The notes under the pieces are model-generated. The model had not been told where the DNA came from and made no database searches. It saw nothing but the letters and a program-made list of their open reading frames with translations. 10,018 bases of DNA from Sulfurovum sp. (lineage in GTDB: Bacteria > Campylobacterota > Campylobacteria > Campylobacterales > Sulfurovaceae), in assembly GCA_020721385.1 (NCBI GenBank), contig DYMW01000004.1, forward strand, positions 21,496 through 31,513, read 5' to 3'. How positions within the stretch are numbered: the first letter of the stretch is position 1; every line of letters starts with the position of its first letter. Shown here piece after piece: positions 6,235 through 10,018 of the stretch. Both the position numbers and the translations under genes were made by a program.

Positions 6235-8382
6235 ATGGGGCAACAAAAATATAAAGAAAAATTATTGGATGTGAGAAAAGATAGGCTTGATTTACGTGAT
6301 AGAGCCTATCAACCTATTTTGAAATCGTTACCGCACAGTTATCCTAATGTTTCAAATATTGATGAGATTATTAAATGTTATAGAAAAGACAATAGGGTAC
6401 TTGACCAAGGCAACAATGGAGCGTGTACAGGGTATGCATTGGCATCGATTATTAACTATTTGTTGTGGACAAAAGCCATAAGTGATAATGAGCATAACCA
6501 TGTGGCGAATCCTTTAGAGATAAAAAGTGAAAAAGTTAGCCCTAAAATGCTTTTTAATTTGGCACGTATTTATGATGAGTGGGATGGTGAAGATTACGAA
6601 GGTTCTTCGTGTCGTGGTGCCATGAAAGGGTGGCATAAACATGGTGTTTGTAGAGAACACAGTTGGAAATTTGATGCAGATGAACCCAAAGAGGGTTGGG
6701 ATAAAGAGTCGGTAGAGAAACCTTTGGGTGCCTATTATCGGGTGGATAAAAATTCGATAGAGGACATGCAGTCAGCCATTTATGAAGTGGGAGCCTTATA
6801 TGTTTCGGCAGTGATTCATGATGGTTGGTGGGAATTTGTAGAACAAGAAGCTAAAGAGATAAAAAATATTGAAGCCGATTTACCTAAAATTCCTTATCCT
6901 TCAGATTTTTTTCCAAGAGGAAAACATGCTTTTATTATCGTTGGATATACACGATATGGATTTATTGTTCAAAACTCATGGGGAGAATCTTGGGGGAGTT
7001 GTGGCTTTGCTTTGTTGAGTTATCAAGATTGGTTGGCGAATGGATTAGATGTTTGGGTGGCAGTGATGGGTGTTCCTATTGAAATAGAAAATACACCGCA
7101 AACCTATGTGAGTTTGTCACTCACTTCGGTTGCCAATGAAGCCGTAGAGGGAACCAAAACCATCAAAAAATCATTGAGTTATGACTATAAAAAGAAGATA
7201 ATCAAACCTGTTAGTGAGGAACAAGCGTATCAACATACGTTGGTGTTAAACAGTAATGGACGGGCAAAACATACCATTATTTACACTTCAAGTTTAGAAA
7301 AATCGATGCAGGTTATCTGCTACAACAATATTAAAACGTGGTTAAATAAAAGCACGGAAAATAGAAAAGTAGCCATTTATGCTTTGGGTGGATTACAAAA
7401 TGAAAAAGAGTATATTAGTAAAATAAGGGTGATGATACCCTATTTTTTACAGAATGGTATTTATCCTATTTTATTAACATGGCAAGAGAGTTTTTTGGAA
7501 GAAATTCAAAAATCCATTGAGAATTTTTTTCAAGAGGCACGAGAAAACAATGTGTTGGCATTGAAAGATGAATTGATACTTCAAGAGAAAGAGGCACTTA
7601 ATCGAGCCATAGAGAATTACAGTAAAAAAATTTCAACCCGTGCCATTTGGGCAGAGGTCAAAGAGAAATCGTTTAATGCAAATTTGAAAAAAGTGGATGG
7701 TTTTGAAGAAGAGAGAAGTGGTACATTGTATATTTTAACCGATGCACTACAGCGATTAAATAAAGAGTGTCAAGGTACGATTGAACTTCATGTTATGGCA
7801 CACTCTGCGGGGTCACAACTGTTGGTGTCAACGTGGTTAGAAGCGTTAGAAAAAAGGGGAATGAAACTAAGCTCCATGCACCTTTTGGCTCCTACTGTAT
7901 CGGTTCAAGATGCCAACCAATACATGATAAAAGCGTATGAAAAAGGGGTATTTAAAAAAGACAAAGTGTATATCTATATGCTTGATACAGAGATGGAATT
8001 GGCTGATTCTGTAGGAAAGTATCGTAAGTCATTACTTTGTTTGATTAGTCGTGCATTAGAGAAGATACACAAAACACCTCTTTTGGGTCTTAAAGACTCT
8101 TGGGAGAAACACAATAGCACGGTTAAAGATGGAATTTTTAACACACAACAACTAGATGAGATTAAAAAATGGCTCTCTTTTGCCTATAAAGTTGATAAGC
8201 GATACAGTCGAATTAATCTTGAAATTTTAGGAAAAGAGTGTAATCAATTACAGTGTTCTGTACATAACGATTCGATTAAATTAAGTCATAAACACCTCGA
8301 TAGTAGTATTTATATTTTCGAAAAGGTTTTAAAAGTTATGGTGGATGGTGAGTTAAAGTATACGGTTGAAAATTTGGGGTGA
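6235..8382 (+). CDS. Papain-like (C1) protease fused to an alpha/beta serine hydrolase
   Basis: A 715-aa two-enzyme fusion without signal peptide, hence cytoplasmic. Residues about 10-283 are a papain-like C1 cysteine protease: D-R-L-D-L-R-D opening, V-L-D-Q-G-N-N-G-A-C-T-G-Y-A with oxyanion Q58 and nucleophile C64, the S-P-K-M-L-F segment typical of C1, H231 in K-H-A-F-I-I-V-G-Y, and N247 in Q-N-S-W-G-E-S-W-G. No separate pro-region precedes it. A lysine-rich linker follows (about 305-330). Residues about 345-660 look like an alpha/beta hydrolase: strand V-A-I-Y-A-L-G-G (379-386), nucleophile elbow M-A-H-S-A-G with S524, L-L-A-P-T (550-554), proposed acid D584 in Y-M-L-D-T-E-M-E-L-A-D-S, and proposed H626 in E-K-H-N-S. 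This order resembles DUF900-type hydrolases; substrate (lipid, ester or other) is unknown. The C-terminal ~55 residues look like a small beta domain. It is coupled to the metacaspase gene upstream. Confidence 0.88.
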   Translation: MGQQKYKEKLLDVRKDRLDLRDRAYQPILKSLPHSYPNVSNIDEIIKCYRKDNRVLDQGNNGACTGYALASIINYLLWTKAISDNEHNHVANPLEIKSEKVSPKMLFNLARIYDEWDGEDYEGSSCRGAMKGWHKHGVCREHSWKFDADEPKEGWDKESVEKPLGAYYRVDKNSIEDMQSAIYEVGALYVSAVIHDGWWEFVEQEAKEIKNIEADLPKIPYPSDFFPRGKHAFIIVGYTRYGFIVQNSWGESWGSCGFALLSYQDWLANGLDVWVAVMGVPIEIENTPQTYVSLSLTSVANEAVEGTKTIKKSLSYDYKKKIIKPVSEEQAYQHTLVLNSNGRAKHTIIYTSSLEKSMQVICYNNIKTWLNKSTENRKVAIYALGGLQNEKEYISKIRVMIPYFLQNGIYPILLTWQESFLEEIQKSIENFFQEARENNVLALKDELILQEKEALNRAIENYSKKISTRAIWAEVKEKSFNANLKKVDGFEEERSGTLYILTDALQRLNKECQGTIELHVMAHSAGSQLLVSTWLEALEKRGMKLSSMHLLAPTVSVQDANQYMIKAYEKGVFKKDKVYIYMLDTEMELADSVGKYRKSLLCLISRALEKIHKTPLLGLKDSWEKHNSTVKDGIFNTQQLDEIKKWLSFAYKVDKRYSRINLEILGKECNQLQCSVHNDSIKLSHKHLDSSIYIFEKVLKVMVDGELKYTVENLG

Positions 8383-8443
8383 GTTGGGAATCTTTTCATT
8401 AAGGCTTCAATAAAGAAATTCAGATAAAATATACCCCAAATTT
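8370..8443. repeat. 11-bp perfect inverted repeat flanking the aroQ promoter region
   Basis: AAATTTGGGGT at 8370-8380, over the end of the hydrolase gene, is repeated in inverted form as ACCCCAAATTT at 8433-8443, just before the aroQ ribosome binding site. The 52-base loop holds the candidate -10 box of aroQ. After the right arm comes a run of seven T (8453-8459), so in a read-through transcript it could act as a long-loop terminator or attenuator. It could also be a paired protein-binding site. Chance is not excluded. Confidence 0.4.
8425..8430 (+). promoter_or_regulatory. Candidate -10 box for aroQ
   Basis: TAAAAT lies 30 bases upstream of the aroQ ATG in the 78-base gap after the hydrolase gene. 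The ribosome binding site is AGAAGG (8447-8452). No clear -35 is present, as is common in this group. Confidence 0.4.
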
Positions 8444-8460
8444 AATAGAAGGTTTTTTTA

Positions 8461-8955
8461 ATGAAAGTAGTAGTAATTCAAGGTCCAAACCTCAATATGT
8501 TGGGTATTCGAGAGCAAAGTATTTATGGGCCAATGAAATTAGAAGATATTCATGCACAGATGCAAGGTTTTGCAACACAAAATGGTATTGAGATTGAGTT
8601 TTTTCAAAGTAACCTAGAGGGTGAAATTGTGGACAGACTTCAAGAGTGTTTGGGTGATGCTGATGGGATTATTATTAATCCTGCTGCATATACACACACC
8701 TCTATTGCGATTCGTGATGCGATTGCTGCGATTCAAATTCCTACTGTTGAAGTGCATCTTTCAAACATTCATCAAAGAGAAACATTCAGACATACTTCTT
8801 TAACCGCTCCTGTATGTGCAGGTCAAATTGTAGGGTTTGGGCCATTTGGTTACCACTTAGCAATGATGGCTGTTATTCAGATTATGAATGAAGTTCAAGC
8901 TTTAAGAGAAGCACAGCAAGGGCAAAGAGCTCAACAAGCGTTAAAAGCCAAATAA
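8461..8955 (+). CDS. aroQ: 3-dehydroquinate dehydratase, type II
   Basis: A 164-aa type II dehydroquinase, the third step of the shikimate pathway (3-dehydroquinate to 3-dehydroshikimate), a cytoplasmic enzyme usually forming dodecamers. Family signatures are complete: Q-G-P-N-L-N-M-L-G (7-15), the lid arginine R17 and catalytic tyrosine Y22 in I-Y-G, I-I-N-P-A-A-Y-T-H-T with N73 and H79, V-E-V-H-L-S-N with H99, and R110 in E-T-F-R-H-T-S. The core ends near 145; the last 20 residues are a Gln/Ala-rich tail slightly beyond the usual length. ATG 8461 follows AGAAGG with eight bases between. It stands directly before the M24 peptidase gene, the order also seen in Helicobacter, so this is core chromosome resuming after the accessory cassette. 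Confidence 0.97.
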   Translation: MKVVVIQGPNLNMLGIREQSIYGPMKLEDIHAQMQGFATQNGIEIEFFQSNLEGEIVDRLQECLGDADGIIINPAAYTHTSIAIRDAIAAIQIPTVEVHLSNIHQRETFRHTSLTAPVCAGQIVGFGPFGYHLAMMAVIQIMNEVQALREAQQGQRAQQALKAK

Positions 8956-8965
8956 AAAAAACATC

Positions 8966-8991
8966 GTAGCGTGAGCATTCTTCCACGCTAC
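8966..8991 (-). terminator. Perfect 8-bp stem-loop between aroQ and the peptidase gene, terminator-like on the minus strand
   Basis: GTAGCGTG (8966-8973) and CACGCTAC (8984-8991) form a perfect GC-rich stem with a 10-base loop. On the minus strand the stem is followed by GATG and then eight T (complement of the A run 8954-8961), the form of an intrinsic terminator. On the plus strand there is no T run; the hairpin instead sits one base before the AAAGG ribosome binding site of the next gene. There is no minus-strand gene here to terminate, so it may block antisense transcription or protect or regulate the aroQ-peptidase mRNA. Confidence 0.45.
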
Positions 8992-9005
8992 AAAGGTAAA
9001 CTCCC

Positions 9006-10018
9006 ATGAATTACATCGTTAAAGACGAAAACGCCATCTATTATGAGTGTGGCTACAGTTCGGACAATGCACTTTTTTTAAAGCTTGGAAGTGAAGCTTT
9101 TTTTCTAACCGATTCGCGTTATGCCATTGAAGCCCAAGAACTTGTTCAAAATACCACCGTTATCATAGAGGGTGATTTGTATGCCAAAGCCCATGAATTG
9201 ATACAACAATCCAAAATTAAAAAGTTAACGTATGACCCCAAAGAGTGGAGTCTGCTTCATTTTCATAAATTGACCAAGGGTTTAAAAATAAAGTTCAAAG
9301 AAGCTCCTGATTTTTCACACACCAAACGCATTATTAAAAGTGAATCAGAGTTATTATTGCTACGTCAAGCGGTTAGATTGGGTGCAACAGCCTTTGATAC
9401 TTTGGCAAAAGAGATTCATGAAAAGTGGTTAAAAGAGGATGAGTATGCCTTAACCTATTTGGCAAAATCGGTGCTGTCTGATTATGGAAAGTATGATTTA
9501 TCGTTTGACCCCATTGTCGCCATCAATGCTAATGCCGCCAAACCCCATGCCTTGCCTACAGCCATCAAACTCCATAAAAAAGATTTACTTTTAGTCGATG
9601 CAGGATTAAAGTATCAACGTTACTGTTCAGACCGAACCCGAACCGTTTCAGTGGGTAAAAATTTTGGGTTTGAAACCGAGCAATACTTTAAAAGTAAAAA
9701 GATACAAAAAGCCTACGATTTGGTCTTAAAAGCCCATGATAATGCCATAGAAAAAGCACGTTCAGGTATGAAAGCCAAAGAGATAGATGCCTTAACCCGT
9801 GACATTATTACCAAAGGTGGTTACGGTAAATATTTTGTTCACTCAACAGGTCACGGAGTGGGATTGGATATTCATGAGATGCCTTATATCTCTGCTAAGT
9901 CCGATACGATTATAGAAGATGCAATGGTCTACACCATTGAACCTGGAATCTACATCCCCAATGAGTTTGGAATTCGTATCGAAGATATGGTAGTGATGGT
10001 TGATGGGAAGGTTGAGGT
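9006..10018 (+). CDS. M24 family Xaa-Pro aminopeptidase/dipeptidase, 3' end outside window
   Basis: A partial gene, 337 codons visible and open at the window edge; relatives of this short type are about 340 aa, so only a few residues are probably missing. It is a cytoplasmic metallopeptidase with a creatinase-like N-terminal domain (about 1-105) and a pita-bread catalytic domain (about 110 onward). All five metal ligands of the M24 family are visible: D198 (L-V-D-A-G), D209 (C-S-D-R-T), H283 (T-G-H-G-V-G), E312 (T-I-E-P-G) and E326 (R-I-E-D-M), plus H181 in K-P-H-A-L. It removes an N-terminal residue next to proline or splits X-Pro dipeptides (pepP/pepQ type); the sequence does not decide which. 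ATG 9006 follows AAAGG (8992-8996) after nine bases. It lies 50 bases after aroQ in the same direction and is probably cotranscribed, despite the stem-loop between them. Confidence 0.93.
   Translation, partial: MNYIVKDENAIYYECGYSSDNALFLKLGSEAFFLTDSRYAIEAQELVQNTTVIIEGDLYAKAHELIQQSKIKKLTYDPKEWSLLHFHKLTKGLKIKFKEAPDFSHTKRIIKSESELLLLRQAVRLGATAFDTLAKEIHEKWLKEDEYALTYLAKSVLSDYGKYDLSFDPIVAINANAAKPHALPTAIKLHKKDLLLVDAGLKYQRYCSDRTRTVSVGKNFGFETEQYFKSKKIQKAYDLVLKAHDNAIEKARSGMKAKEIDALTRDIITKGGYGKYFVHSTGHGVGLDIHEMPYISAKSDTIIEDAMVYTIEPGIYIPNEFGIRIEDMVVMVDGKVE

Noticed and set aside
5370..8382. Foreign base composition of the metacaspase cassette
   Set aside because: By eye its A/T richness and codon choice resemble the neighbouring genes, so composition alone does not support recent transfer.
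1..10018. CRISPR arrays, tRNA or rRNA genes, insertion sequences
   Set aside because: No spaced direct repeats, cloverleaf-like segments, transposase motifs or flanking terminal repeats were seen on either strand.

Overview
The window is AT-rich, gene-dense bacterial DNA. It looks like Campylobacterota (Epsilonproteobacteria), probably a Sulfurimonas- or Sulfurovum-like sulfur or hydrogen oxidiser. The reasons are a compact MutS2 of 733 aa with the divergent C-terminal Smr domain I associate with this group, a type II dehydroquinase (aroQ) followed by a short M24 aminopeptidase (the aroQ-pepQ order is also known in Helicobacter), weak -35 regions with clear TATAAT-type -10 boxes, and frequent TTG starts. 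This assignment is inference; no rRNA or marker search was possible.

Layout. Bases 1-750 (+ strand) hold an exported L,D-transpeptidase-type cell-wall enzyme. It is convergent with a minus-strand block from 5189 down to 752: a short HepT-like HEPN remnant, mutS2, a single-pass membrane protein of YfgM type, a BamB-like beta-propeller lipoprotein joined to it by a TAATG overlap, and a small unknown protein. Bases 5190-5369 are a divergent intergenic region with a candidate extended -10 promoter on each strand. Bases 5370-8382 (+) hold a tight two-gene cassette: a caspase-like protease (metacaspase/orthocaspase type, His85/Cys136), then a fusion of a papain-like C1 cysteine protease (Cys64/His231/Asn247) with an alpha/beta serine hydrolase (Ser524, proposed Asp584 and His626). 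From 8461 (+) the core genes resume with aroQ and a nearly complete M24 Xaa-Pro peptidase that runs off the end of the window.

How the genes fit together. The flanks are housekeeping: peptidoglycan modification, outer-membrane or envelope biogenesis, MutS2, shikimate pathway and peptide turnover. The 5370-8382 cassette is the accessory part. It puts three hydrolase active sites in two translationally coupled cytoplasmic proteins, beside a remnant of a HEPN toxin family. The simplest reading is a caspase-controlled effector module, possibly antiphage or regulated cell death, in which the metacaspase might process the protease-lipase fusion at its lysine-rich linker. This is a hypothesis from domain content and gene order; no activity is shown by the sequence alone.
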